Virus record (IMG/VR): IMGVR_UViG_3300023179_000001
Coordinates: 39,922 to 103,921 of that record
Source of the DNA: a virus
Reading direction: 5' to 3' (one strand)
Length of the DNA stretch: 64,000 bases
The number at the start of each line of letters is the position of its first letter. Within the stretch, counting starts at the first letter, position 1. This document shows, piece after piece, positions 40,170-48,348 of this stretch. Below the pieces are notes generated by a model, which searched no databases, was not told where the DNA came from, and saw nothing but the letters and a program-made list of their open reading frames with translations. The position numbers were made by a program, and so were the translations under genes.

Positions 40170-41149
40170 CCTCCTCCAAATTTATTTCTCTGATTTCTCA
40201 CTTTGGACTTTAAATCCTGTTTGAGTTTTTCACTGGTAACTGTTTTTGGATTTAAGTCTTCTCTGAATCTGTAAAAAGTGGGGTGCCTCAACCTCCCTAC
40301 AGGATTGTCTGAGGAGCGTTTTGAGACTTGGATTTCGTGGGCGAAAATGTCTACAACTTTCCCAATAAATTTCTCAGGATTTTTCGCCATCTGATTTCTC
40401 ATCGCATCGTCAAACCCAGATGCGAACCCGATCTCTACTAATTTGTCTTCGTGGTACACTGATAGGGCGATTGCTCCCACACTCCCTGAATATTTCCCAT
40501 TCCCAGACTTGAAACCACTGATAACGCAGGAAACATCGTAACTCTTTTTCATCTTGGCCCAACCAATCCCATAACCCATTCGCAAATCTTTGATGATCAG
40601 ACCTTCACCACCCTTGCCCACAACTTCTTTAAAATACGATTCAATGTCACCTTGGACTTGAGCGATTGCTTTGACAAACTCGTTATTCATCTCTGCTACA
40701 ACGTACTCAAGAATTTTTCTTCTATCTGCGAGAGATTTTCCTCTCACATCTATGCCTCTAAAACTCATTACATCGAAAACGTGGTAAACAACCTTTCCAT
40801 ACTGTTCTTGTTTTTGGATTGCGAGCGCAGGGCCAGAATTCATCACGGAGTTGGTTTGAAGAAAATTCTCTGCCATGATCTCCCCATCCAGCACAGTCCC
40901 CTCTAACCCTGAGTAAGACTGTGCTGTGATGTGAGGAACATTTTTAGTTCGATCAACGTGCTTATCATCTATCTCGGATACCCTGCGAGATAACAAAGCA
41001 TTGGGAGAATTGCGTTCGTATGGATCTCCACCTATGTATAGGACATAGCGAGATCCATCCAATTTTTCTTCAGCTACCAAATAATCTTTTTCAAAATTAT
41101 CTGGTAGTTTCGCAGTACAACGTGATGGGGGCATTAGTTCAAACTTCAT
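40166..41149 (-). CDS. ATP-dependent DNA ligase
   Basis: 327 residues. Motif I EEKLDGSR with adenylated Lys 29, motif III LDGEIMAE (about 91-98), YHVFDVMSF (IIIa region), motif IV GEGLIIKD (about 187-194) and motif V WAKMKK (about 203-208), followed by an OB-fold C-terminus. Compact phage/Lig-type enzyme without a BRCT or zinc domain. Seals nicks in lagging-strand synthesis and repair. It follows a 211-residue unknown gene with a 2-nt gap; the preceding bases CTTGGGGAAATAGTT belong to the five-copy element. Confidence 0.92.
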   Translation of the reverse strand: MKFELMPPSRCTAKLPDNFEKDYLVAEEKLDGSRYVLYIGGDPYERNSPNALLSRRVSEIDDKHVDRTKNVPHITAQSYSGLEGTVLDGEIMAENFLQTNSVMNSGPALAIQKQEQYGKVVYHVFDVMSFRGIDVRGKSLADRRKILEYVVAEMNNEFVKAIAQVQGDIESYFKEVVGKGGEGLIIKDLRMGYGIGWAKMKKSYDVSCVISGFKSGNGKYSGSVGAIALSVYHEDKLVEIGFASGFDDAMRNQMAKNPEKFIGKVVDIFAHEIQVSKRSSDNPVGRLRHPTFYRFREDLNPKTVTSEKLKQDLKSKVRNQRNKFGGG

Positions 41150-41151
41150 AA

Positions 41152-41787
41152 CTATTTCCCCAAGATTTTAGATAACTCATCGTGAGCAGAAGTTTTTTTA
41201 GATTTTGCCACGATTGCTCTTGCCTTCTCAGCCGCTTCCTTTTTGTGCTTTTTTTCAACTGGTGCTACTACTGGAGCGGCTTGTGCTGGAGCTTCGACAG
41301 ATTGTTCGACCGTTGCCTCAAGCAATGGAGAAAAAGCATCTAAGCATTTGGCCTTGAAGTCAGAATTCGCACGAAACTCTAAGTACAACTTAGGATCGTT
41401 AGGAATAATAACTTTGTCTAAAGAGCTTTTTGGCAAACTCTCTTTAAGCTTTGTGGTGGAAAAAGTGGCAAGGGCAACAAGCGATTCGATGGTGATCACT
41501 CCATCTTTGACTAGCTGAACCAAAGCGTCTGTATCCACTTTGTCTGCCGACATAGACTTGTAGGTTATAAGTCCATAGTTTGTTGGCACACCTTCGCTAG
41601 TTTTGATGTCGATCCCATCTGTGTTTTCTTGCAGATAGGTTTCGAGTTCTTTTTTCCCATCATCAAAAAGACCTTTGGAAATACTAGAGATTTGTTGCAT
41701 GGTAAAAATGCCACAGACCTTGCTTTCCATTGGTTCGGGGAATGTTAGTATTGATGCCGTTTTTGGTTCTTTTGGTTTGATTGCCAT
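41152..41787 (-). CDS. Hypothetical protein of ligase operon
   Basis: 211 residues from ATG 41787, with AAAGGAGCTATT upstream. The N-terminal two thirds look globular (IFTMQQISSISKGLFDDGKK); then an Ala/Pro/Val linker (about 168-185) and a Lys/Ala-rich basic tail. The design resembles histone-like or packaging-linked tails, but no family is recognised. First gene of the leftward ligase operon; its leader shares 18 nt with that of the CobS-like gene. Confidence 0.5.
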   Translation of the reverse strand: MAIKPKEPKTASILTFPEPMESKVCGIFTMQQISSISKGLFDDGKKELETYLQENTDGIDIKTSEGVPTNYGLITYKSMSADKVDTDALVQLVKDGVITIESLVALATFSTTKLKESLPKSSLDKVIIPNDPKLYLEFRANSDFKAKCLDAFSPLLEATVEQSVEAPAQAAPVVAPVEKKHKKEAAEKARAIVAKSKKTSAHDELSKILGK

Positions 41788-41792
41788 AATAG

Positions 41793-41846
41793 CTCCTTTG
41801 TTTTGGCTTACAATTACTATTATACACAATGCGTTATAAATAGCAA
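41793..41846 (-). promoter_or_regulatory. Leftward promoter and shared leader
   Basis: Minus strand TTGCTA, 16 nt, TATAAT (41841-41846 and 41819-41824), then TAAGCCAAAACAAAGGAG (41793-41810), which includes the ribosome site. That 18-mer is identical to the leader at 43377-43394 on the other strand. Confidence 0.65.
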
Positions 41847-41893
41847 TATCCAAGAGTTAAGTCTTTATTATTCTGTATGATTTTGTATGAAAT

Positions 41894-41932
41894 TTGCAAT
41901 ACAAAGTGTTATGGTATAACATGGTAGTCAAT
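41894..41932 (+). promoter_or_regulatory. Rightward promoter of the deacetylase cassette
   Basis: TTGCAA, 15 nt, then TATAACATGGTAGTCAA. The same arrangement with 15-nt spacing occurs at 43342-43379 (TATAACATAGTAGTTAA). The short spacing and conserved downstream bases suggest a special promoter or operator class. Confidence 0.55.
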
Positions 41933-41945
41933 AAGTGAGGTTTTT

Positions 41946-42137
41946 ATGCACAAATGTATCGTGTGTGACGACGAAAGACTAAAAAAAGTAGGTGATAAGG
42001 TTAGCGGTGCCTATACCGATTATACAGACGATGTGGACTTAGAAGAGCTAGTTCGCACAATCGCTGAAGGCTTGGGTATAGAAGTTACCGATTCAGAAAT
42101 AAGTAGCATTGCGTATCACGTTGCTACCAGAGGTTAG
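41946..42137 (+). CDS. Small acidic hypothetical protein
   Basis: 63 residues. CIVCDDERLKK at the N-terminus, then very acidic (YTDYTDDVDLEELVRTIAEG). First gene of the cassette, with GTGAGG before the ATG. Possibly a metal-binding or regulatory partner of the deacetylase-fold protein encoded 6 nt downstream; unrecognised. Confidence 0.5.
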   Translation: MHKCIVCDDERLKKVGDKVSGAYTDYTDDVDLEELVRTIAEGLGIEVTDSEISSIAYHVATRG

Positions 42138-42143
42138 GTTAGT

Positions 42144-43043
42144 ATGATTAAGGTTTTTTACAATCCACTTCAGAGTGCTGAGAAAAACAATAGCTTTTCT
42201 CCTTCTGCTTCCAAGCCAAGGCTCGTTGCAGACGTTTTTTCTCAATTCCCTTCTGTAAAAATTGAAGAATGTTTTTCCCCAATCTCTATCTCTGCCCTTT
42301 GTCGTGTTCACGATCCCAAGTACGTCAAAGGAGTTCTTGATTGTAAAATCAACAATGGCTTTGGCAATCGATTGCCAGAAATTGCCAAGACTTTACGATG
42401 GACTTCTGGCTCTATGTACGCTGCTGCCAAGTGTGCTATTCGCAAAGGCGTTGCAGTATCTCTGACATCTGGATTCCATCATGCTTCTTATGACCACGGT
42501 TCTGGATTTTGCACTTTCAACGGCCTTATGGCCGCAGCCGTCAAGTTACTCGATCAAGGCCATTCTAAGATTGGTATTCTTGACCTCGATGCCCATTACG
42601 GGGACGGCACTGAGAACATCATCAAGACTCTTGGCCTTGAAAATAAAATTTCCCATTACACTTTCGGCAGAGAGTTTTATCGCTTTGATTCTGAGCGACA
42701 GTGGCTTAACTCTTTAGAGCAAGCTATCATTGATAAATTTTCAGATTGCGATGTTGTACTCTACCAAGCTGGTGCCGATCCGCACATCGACGATCCGCTT
42801 GGCAAAATGCTGACCACTGAAGCCATGCGAGAGCGTGATCAGATCGTTTTTAGAACCTGCAAGGCCCACAAAATACCAGTGGCTTGGAATCTTGCTGGGG
42901 GTTATCAACAGCCTATTGAAAAAGTGTTAGAGTTACACGCCAACACTCTTATTGAGTGTGTTTTAGTTTTTGAAAAAACAAAAAAACGTCCTTCACGCCT
43001 TCGCCTAAAAGATGTGTGGATACCAATAAAACCAATGTATTAG
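42144..43043 (+). CDS. Histone-deacetylase-fold (AcuC/HDAC superfamily) enzyme
   Basis: 299 residues. All catalytic features are present: GFHHASYDHGSGFCTFNG (His 112/113), LDLDAHYGDGT (zinc ligands Asp 149 and His 151), YQAGADPHIDDPLG (ligand Asp 212), and AGGYQ with the transition-state Tyr near 254. Bacterial relatives deacetylate acetyl-polyamines, acetoin-pathway products or acetyl-lysine. A phage copy could alter host protein acetylation or polyamine pools for DNA packing; this is inference. Length is slightly short of bacterial AcuC (about 340-375). Expressed from the promoter at 41894-41932. Confidence 0.88.
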   Translation: MIKVFYNPLQSAEKNNSFSPSASKPRLVADVFSQFPSVKIEECFSPISISALCRVHDPKYVKGVLDCKINNGFGNRLPEIAKTLRWTSGSMYAAAKCAIRKGVAVSLTSGFHHASYDHGSGFCTFNGLMAAAVKLLDQGHSKIGILDLDAHYGDGTENIIKTLGLENKISHYTFGREFYRFDSERQWLNSLEQAIIDKFSDCDVVLYQAGADPHIDDPLGKMLTTEAMRERDQIVFRTCKAHKIPVAWNLAGGYQQPIEKVLELHANTLIECVLVFEKTKKRPSRLRLKDVWIPIKPMY

Positions 43044-43052
43044 GAGCTACTT

Positions 43053-43316
43053 ATGAGAAGACAAAGAGATGACAAACCAAGACTGTTTACGATGAAACTT
43101 TCAAGCTTTCATTGGACTTGCATTGAGGCAGTTAAACGAGCTATGGAAGTAGATAGTTTGTCTGTGGATAGTGTGACCTATTCCCATTCCGTTGAGACTC
43201 TGATCAACCTTGGGATGAAGGCATTTGCGAAGATGTACGACAGGCAGTTAAAAGAGGTTAATTTTGACTACGAGAAGCAAAAAACAGAGCTAACCAAAAA
43301 GATAGCCTCTAAGTAG
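43053..43316 (+). CDS. Small hypothetical protein
   Basis: 87 residues. Basic N-terminus (RRQRDDKPRLFTMKLSSF), then helices and a Lys-rich end. Only 9 nt after the deacetylase stop, with GGAGCTACTT before the ATG, so same operon. Unrecognised. Confidence 0.5.
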   Translation: MRRQRDDKPRLFTMKLSSFHWTCIEAVKRAMEVDSLSVDSVTYSHSVETLINLGMKAFAKMYDRQLKEVNFDYEKQKTELTKKIASK

Positions 43317-43341
43317 CTAATAATAATACAGAATAATATAG

Positions 43342-43394
43342 TTGACATACTGAGTATGATGATATAACATAGTAGTTAAGCCAAAACAAAGGAG
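43342..43394 (+). promoter_or_regulatory. Promoter and leader of the AAA+/VWA operon
   Basis: TTGACA (43342-43347), 15 nt, TATAACATAGTAGTTAA, then TAAGCCAAAACAAAGGAG ending 8 nt before the ATG. Shares promoter core with 41894-41932 and leader with 41793-41810, so one factor could regulate all three. Confidence 0.6.
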
Positions 43395-43402
43395 TAACTA
43401 CT

Positions 43403-44449
43403 ATGAGAGATCGAAAGCGTTTAACCTGTAAGATTTGTGCCTACAAGTCAGATAATCTAGTACCACACATAGAATCAAAGCATCAGGACTTGGGCGAAGA
43501 TGCTCTAGTAGCCTACATGGAAAAATATGAGTGTGATGTTGTTGATGTCGTTGTCGAATCGCACGAAGGGCCAGAAATTTGTGGTATTCCACTAGCACTC
43601 GGCCACTTGCCAGAATTATCTCCTCAACTAGATTCTGCTTATAAGTTCGAACTAGCCATTCATGGCGACATTGTAATGGATATTATTGAAAACAAGCCTG
43701 TAATGATTACTGGTCACGCTGGTACAGGCAAATCAACCACGATTGAACAAATCGCAGCCAGAACAAAGCAGGGCGTTATTCGAGTTGAGTGTAATCACGA
43801 TATGTTGAGCAGCGACCTGATGGGAAACTGGAAGGTTTCTAACGGCTCGATGGAATGGGTTTACGGGCCACTCCCAAAAGCAATGAAAGAAGGGTTGTGG
43901 TTGATCTTGGACGAAATCGACTTTGCTCCAGCAGGGGTTTTGTCCCTACTTAATGAAGTTCTCGAACCAAACGGGAATCTCAAAATCAAAGAAAACGGAT
44001 ACGAGCAAATCACGCCACACAAAAACTTTAGGATCTTTGCTACTGCGAATACCGCAGGTGCAATGCAGAATTTCCGTCATCTGTACCAAGGTACAAATAT
44101 CATGAATGAGGCTTTCTTGGATCGGTGGAGAATTCATGTTTACGACTACCCCACAGAAGATCGTGAAGTTCAGATTTTATTGTCTAAAACCAATCACAGA
44201 GAGTCTTTGGCTAGATCGATTGTTAGAGTAGCAAATCTGATTAGAGATGCTTTTAAGAATGAAGAAATTTCAACCACGATGGGAGTTAGGAGAGTTTTGG
44301 ATTGGGCAGATCTAATGATTCGCCACAACGATCCACTGCGAGCCGCTCAAATTGCAATCTTTTCAAAAGTACCCAAAGAAGATGCCGAGGTAATCAGGGG
44401 AATCATTCAAAGAACTGTAGCTCCTGAATCGACAAGGGGGACTTTATGA
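43403..44449 (+). CDS. CobS-like AAA+ (MoxR-type) ATPase with N-terminal zinc finger
   Basis: 348 residues. N-terminal C2H2-like finger (Cys 9, Cys 12, His 22, His 27). AAA+ core: Walker A GHAGTGKST (104-112), Walker B LWLILDEID (166-174), sensor 1 FRIFATANT, arginine finger region AFLDRWRIHVYDYP. Named after the CobS cobalt-chelatase subunit, but phage versions are not linked to cobalamin genes. MoxR-type ATPases usually work with a VWA protein to remodel or mature a target. It overlaps the VWA gene by 4 nt. Confidence 0.88.
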   Translation: MRDRKRLTCKICAYKSDNLVPHIESKHQDLGEDALVAYMEKYECDVVDVVVESHEGPEICGIPLALGHLPELSPQLDSAYKFELAIHGDIVMDIIENKPVMITGHAGTGKSTTIEQIAARTKQGVIRVECNHDMLSSDLMGNWKVSNGSMEWVYGPLPKAMKEGLWLILDEIDFAPAGVLSLLNEVLEPNGNLKIKENGYEQITPHKNFRIFATANTAGAMQNFRHLYQGTNIMNEAFLDRWRIHVYDYPTEDREVQILLSKTNHRESLARSIVRVANLIRDAFKNEEISTTMGVRRVLDWADLMIRHNDPLRAAQIAIFSKVPKEDAEVIRGIIQRTVAPESTRGTL

Positions 44450-46131
44450 AAAACTCACTTGAATCATCACTTGAAAAGATTGGTCGTATTTTAGCCAGAC
44501 AATACAACATCGAAGTTGTGTTTGAAGGCAATCAAGCTAAAACAGATGGTAAAAAAATCTATCTACCCAACTTTCCAGAAATTTCAGAAGAATTAGGTGC
44601 AGACCTGAACGCATATCTTGATCATGAAGTAGCTCACTGCAAATTTACAAACTTCCCTGTAATGAAGGGCTGTAAAACAGGGTTTCACGCAAATCTTCTC
44701 AATGCTACCGAAGATGTCAGAATCGAAGCAGAGATGATCAAGGAATATCCTGGTACAAAGTTTCACTTAGACGCTTTGAATTCTAAACTAACCAAAAACA
44801 TTTATAAGGCTAGGGCTAAGGGACATTACCCATACCCTGTCAGAATCATCTTTGATGTCCGAGACATCATGTTGGGCAAAACACCAGTGGTTGAAGATGA
44901 TATTAAGCAATACATTGATCTGATTAGAGAAGACGCTGTAAGTCTTAGAGATTGCAAATCAACCGAAGATATTTTTCGGGTTACAGAAATAATCTGCAAC
45001 AAAATTAGCGGTGCGGTTGAAAAGCAAAAGCAGCAACAAAAGCCAGAACAGTCAGAGCCAGAATCATCTGAACCAAAAAAGAATAAGTCCAAGCTAAGTC
45101 AATCAGAGCAGGATTCAATGGTTAGAGACTCTGTGCAGTCCAGCAAAGACAAGTTTGATAGATATACGATGGATGTTCACTCAATGATCGACAAATCCAT
45201 TAAGCAGAGCGAAAAAGAAAACAAACAAAAATACAAACTTGGGTTTAGCAAAAAACCATACGTCCCTGCCACAACTCGGTTTGACAAAATTACAGACCAC
45301 TCTGGCAAAGGGAATCAGTCAGAATACCTAGAATTAAAAAAACAAATTTCCAAGATTGTATCTCCCATACGCAATGCGTTTGAGAAATCACTCAAGGTAA
45401 AAGAAAACTCTAGATGGCATCTTGAAAAAGAACGTGGCTCAGTATCAGGACGAACCATGTATCGCACTTTCACAGATCCTTCTTACAATAGAATTTTCAA
45501 AAGCCTAACAAAGCAAGAAACCAAAGATGTGGCAGTATCAATCCTTATTGATCTTAGCTTGTCTATGAAGGGTGACAAATTGCAAATTGCCAAACAAGCC
45601 GCAATAGCCATGGGTGAAGCCCTGAAGTCACTCGACATACAGTTTGAGGTTTTAGGGTTTAGTTCAGTCTACAATGCTGAATTGCATAGGCTCTCAAAGC
45701 TAAACCGATGGTCTTGGAAATCTTTTGCCAGAAGCACAGAAGCCTTAGACCTTCGTGTTTTTAAAAGCTTTGAGACAACATCGATGAACGGGATTACGAA
45801 CCTTCGCACAGGCCAAGAGAATCCAGACGGTGAGTGCCTAGCTTGGGCAGCAAAGCGTTTGACCACCAGAAAAGAAAAAAGAAAAATTTTAATCGTATTA
45901 AGCGATGGTCAACCGTACACTCAGGACACTGATACTGGCATCTTGTGTAATGACCTGAAAAATCGTATAGCTAAAATAAAGAAGTCAGGCATAGAGTGTG
46001 TTGGGATTGGTATTCTAACAGACTATGTTAGAGAGTATTATCCAGAGCACGTTATAATCTCAAACTTAGAAGAGCTACCACAACAAGCTCTTAAAAAGAT
46101 TACTACGATGCTTTTGAGGGCAGTGGCATGA
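44446..46131 (+). CDS. CobT-like VWA-domain protein with HExxH motif
   Basis: 561 residues. Near the N-terminus HEVAH (60-64) is followed by NATED (86-90), a spacing compatible with a gluzincin-type zinc site. A polar Gln/Glu/Ser/Lys linker spans about 190-265. The C-terminal VWA domain has the MIDAS motif DLSLS (369-373) in VAVSILIDLSLSMKGDKLQI, plus later Thr/Asp sites (NGITNLRTG, LSDGQP). No chelatase partners (CobN) are present. With the AAA+ protein it probably forms a remodelling or metalloprotease machine; the target is unknown. Confidence 0.8.
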   Translation: MKNSLESSLEKIGRILARQYNIEVVFEGNQAKTDGKKIYLPNFPEISEELGADLNAYLDHEVAHCKFTNFPVMKGCKTGFHANLLNATEDVRIEAEMIKEYPGTKFHLDALNSKLTKNIYKARAKGHYPYPVRIIFDVRDIMLGKTPVVEDDIKQYIDLIREDAVSLRDCKSTEDIFRVTEIICNKISGAVEKQKQQQKPEQSEPESSEPKKNKSKLSQSEQDSMVRDSVQSSKDKFDRYTMDVHSMIDKSIKQSEKENKQKYKLGFSKKPYVPATTRFDKITDHSGKGNQSEYLELKKQISKIVSPIRNAFEKSLKVKENSRWHLEKERGSVSGRTMYRTFTDPSYNRIFKSLTKQETKDVAVSILIDLSLSMKGDKLQIAKQAAIAMGEALKSLDIQFEVLGFSSVYNAELHRLSKLNRWSWKSFARSTEALDLRVFKSFETTSMNGITNLRTGQENPDGECLAWAAKRLTTRKEKRKILIVLSDGQPYTQDTDTGILCNDLKNRIAKIKKSGIECVGIGILTDYVREYYPEHVIISNLEELPQQALKKITTMLLRAVA

Positions 46132-46412
46132 AGATAACAAAAGAATCTTTGAAAAAGTTTTGTGATGAAAATAAGATTTTTTATCACAAGTCGGCAAGTG
46201 TTGATTATCTAAAGGCTGCAATTTTTCGCTTTGCGTCTAATGGGAAAAGGTCTTCATCCAAATCTTGTTTTGGGTTTTGGGAAGAAGACAACAGTGAATG
46301 TTCGATGTGCTCTTATGAAGAAAAGTGTTTTAAATTGTCCATGGGCGAGGACAAAAAAAAGTACGATAGAGTTGTGGCGAAGTCTTTGAAACAACTCGAA
46401 GAATGGGTTTGA
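46128..46412 (+). CDS. Small Cys-containing partner of the VWA gene
   Basis: 94 residues. Basic N-terminus, then SKSCFGFWEEDNSECSMCSY and EKCFKLS: four Cys in a C-x11-C-x2-C-x6-C array, possibly a zinc or iron-sulfur site. Overlaps the VWA stop by 4 nt (ATGA), so it is the third member of the operon, which ends at the terminator 46461-46491. Unrecognised. Confidence 0.55.
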   Translation: MKITKESLKKFCDENKIFYHKSASVDYLKAAIFRFASNGKRSSSKSCFGFWEEDNSECSMCSYEEKCFKLSMGEDKKKYDRVVAKSLKQLEEWV

Positions 46413-46460
46413 GGATGTAACCTTTGTTTTGGCGAATAACGGTAGCTCATCCTCAAAATG

Positions 46461-46491
46461 CTGGCCTTTGGGATCTTTTCCCAAGGGCCAG
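46461..46491 (+). terminator. Terminator hairpin of AAA+/VWA operon
   Basis: 13-bp stem with one G-T pair (CTGGCCTTTGGGA / TCCCAAGGGCCAG), followed by TTCTTG. An outer pair GAGGAT/ATCCTC (46412-46417, 46450-46455) precedes it. The short T run makes it a moderate terminator. Confidence 0.6.
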
Positions 46492-46536
46492 TTCTTGAAG
46501 TGTCAGATTTCCTCTGATAGTTTTAAAAAATCCCAA

Positions 46537-46878
46537 ATGGAATTTACTCACGACATTAAAAACGAAGCCGCTAGTGTGCTCAAAGCTTTTCGGATTTCTC
46601 CATTCGAAAGAAACAGGGTAAGGCTACTTGTAAAACTTGCTCGAAGGCACTCTAGGCTTGCAGAAACCCTTTCGATTAAAACAAAGCTATCAGAAAAACA
46701 GAACCGAGAAATGCTAGAAATTAAAAATCAAATCAAAGATTTATGTAAATGTTTTGATTTATTTGTCGATTTTGAAATACGCCCGAACGGGTGGACGGTT
46801 AGGCTACTAAATAAACAAAAAACCATCTTTAATTTTAAAGGAGGATCGAGTAATGGATATGGAGTCGGAAAATCTTAG
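46537..46878 (+). CDS. Basic helical hypothetical protein
   Basis: 113 residues from ATG 46537; starts further upstream would lie in the terminator hairpin. Helical and basic (FERNRVRLLVKLARRHSRLA), with a beta-like C-terminus. No clear ribosome site. Unrecognised. Confidence 0.4.
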   Translation: MEFTHDIKNEAASVLKAFRISPFERNRVRLLVKLARRHSRLAETLSIKTKLSEKQNREMLEIKNQIKDLCKCFDLFVDFEIRPNGWTVRLLNKQKTIFNFKGGSSNGYGVGKS

Positions 46879-47128
46879 GCGAGAGTGGATTATCAAGAGA
46901 AAAAGGATGTGTGGCATGAATGGCGAAGAACTAAAATCAACGTATAAAAAAATTATCGTGCTTATGGATCAAGCAAATGATTTAATTGTGAAAATGATTG
47001 AAGAAAACAGATTGCTAAGAGATAGGCTTTTAGAAGCGGAGCATCAGTTGAGGCTCACCAAGGCGCAACAATATGCCAATCAGGAAAACCACAGATCGAC
47101 AGAAAGAGGATTGGATTTTGGCAAATAA
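46853..47128 (+). CDS. Coiled-coil hypothetical protein
   Basis: 91 residues with AAAGGAGG 8 nt before ATG 46853. Long amphipathic helix (ANDLIVKMIEENRLLRDRLL onward). Overlaps both neighbours. Probably oligomerises; unrecognised. Confidence 0.5.
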   Translation: MDMESENLRREWIIKRKRMCGMNGEELKSTYKKIIVLMDQANDLIVKMIEENRLLRDRLLEAEHQLRLTKAQQYANQENHRSTERGLDFGK

Positions 47129-47276
47129 GGACTTTGTTCAAAACAACCACATTGCAGCCGTCTACGAAAAAATGCAAAAAGACGGGTTATACTCTACAAC
47201 CTACTCACTAAAAGATGCCTACATGGGATTAGAGCATCGCATAGAAAGAGCTTTCTCAAAAAAAGAAAAGGAATAA
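47073..47276 (+). CDS. Small basic hypothetical protein
   Basis: 67 residues, charged and helical (KEDWILANKDFVQNNHIAAV, then GLEHRIERAFSKKEKE); the N-terminal third resembles a helix-turn-helix, without certainty. Overlaps the preceding gene by 56 nt and ends in the terminator at 47273-47302. Confidence 0.45.
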   Translation: MPIRKTTDRQKEDWILANKDFVQNNHIAAVYEKMQKDGLYSTTYSLKDAYMGLEHRIERAFSKKEKE

Positions 47277-47302
47277 CACCAAGAGTTAGTGTTATACTTT
47301 TT
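47273..47302 (+). terminator. Possible weak terminator
   Basis: Stem ATAACAC / GTGTTAT (47273-47279, 47289-47295) followed by ACTTTTT. AT-rich, so weak; it may also hinder ribosome loading on the glycosyltransferase start 3 nt later. Confidence 0.4.
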
Positions 47303-47304
47303 CA

Positions 47305-48348
47305 ATGAGGAAAAAACTCTTAGTTTTCGCTCCGCATCCCACAGATGCAACCTCGTTTTACAGGGCTTATGGCCCTCTCTCTGTTCTCACGAGACAATAT
47401 GATTTTGAGATGCAGGTTGGCGGCGAGGTCAACTGGAGCGTGTTATGCTTTGTTGATGCCCTTTTTCTTCAACGCCCTTGGAATGCCACTCATCTAAATA
47501 TTATTAAAATGGCCAAATCCAATAACAAAAAAGTTTGGGTTGATTACGACGATGATTTGTTCGCAGTGCCTTTTGAAAACAGGGCCTATCCACTCTATTC
47601 TCAAAAATCTGTCAGAGACATAGTGGTTTCCATGCTTGGTATTGCGGATTTTGTTACCGTTTCTACAAAAGCCTTAAAAGAAAGAATGGTTCAAGTTTTG
47701 CTCGCTGCTTTCGGGGAAAATGCAAATACAGACAAAGTGAAAGTAGTACCCAACGCCTACAACGAAATGTTTGCGAAAGACAGGCGTGAAGTAAAAGCCC
47801 AGTCTAAACAACTTCTGTGGCGTGGTAGCAACACTCACGACAAAGATTTGATGCTCTACACTTCTGCTTTAAAAGAAACCTACAAAAAGCACATGGAAGA
47901 ATGGGAAATAAATTTTATTGGACAACCATTCTGGTACACCGTTGAAGTGATGACCTCTATTCCAAATCTTCCACAGAAGAGGCTGTTTTTAACTAAAGCC
48001 CTAGATCATGCTGATTACTGGAGATACCTAAACAGGTTAAATCCTGCTTTAGTGTTTGTGCCTCTGTGGGATTGTGCTTTTAACAAATCCAAATCCAATA
48101 TTGCATGGATTGAAGGACTTCACGGTGGTGCTGCTTGTCTCGCTCCAGATTGGGAAGAGTGGAGAAGACCTGGGATTATCAACTTTAAAAACCAACAAGA
48201 ATTTGCAACAAAACTCGATGCCGTCTTAAAAGGTGAGGTAGACACTCTGAAGCTTTACCACGAAGGATGGGAGTACGTTCAAGATGTACTGACACTAAAG
48301 AAAGTAAATGAAAAGCGAATGGAAATCCTACAGCAAATGTGGGACTAG
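47305..48348 (+). CDS. GT4-like glycosyltransferase
   Basis: 347 residues. N-terminal domain KKLLVFAPHPTDATSFYRAY with FLQRPW and WVDYDDDLFAVP (about 80-91), then TVSTKALKERM and VKVVPNAYNEMF (hinge), and a C-terminal domain with LLWRGSNTHDKDL and SNIAWIEGLHGGAACLAP (donor-binding E). This layout fits GT-B glycosyltransferases in large phages. Could modify DNA, virion or host glycan; acceptor unknown. Converges with the dnaJ gene (4-nt overlap). Confidence 0.75.
   Translation: MRKKLLVFAPHPTDATSFYRAYGPLSVLTRQYDFEMQVGGEVNWSVLCFVDALFLQRPWNATHLNIIKMAKSNNKKVWVDYDDDLFAVPFENRAYPLYSQKSVRDIVVSMLGIADFVTVSTKALKERMVQVLLAAFGENANTDKVKVVPNAYNEMFAKDRREVKAQSKQLLWRGSNTHDKDLMLYTSALKETYKKHMEEWEINFIGQPFWYTVEVMTSIPNLPQKRLFLTKALDHADYWRYLNRLNPALVFVPLWDCAFNKSKSNIAWIEGLHGGAACLAPDWEEWRRPGIINFKNQQEFATKLDAVLKGEVDTLKLYHEGWEYVQDVLTLKKVNEKRMEILQQMWD

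Noticed and set aside
43403-46131. Cobalt chelatase function for the CobS/CobT-like pair
   Set aside because: No CobN or other cobalamin genes are present and phage relatives of this pair occur without them.
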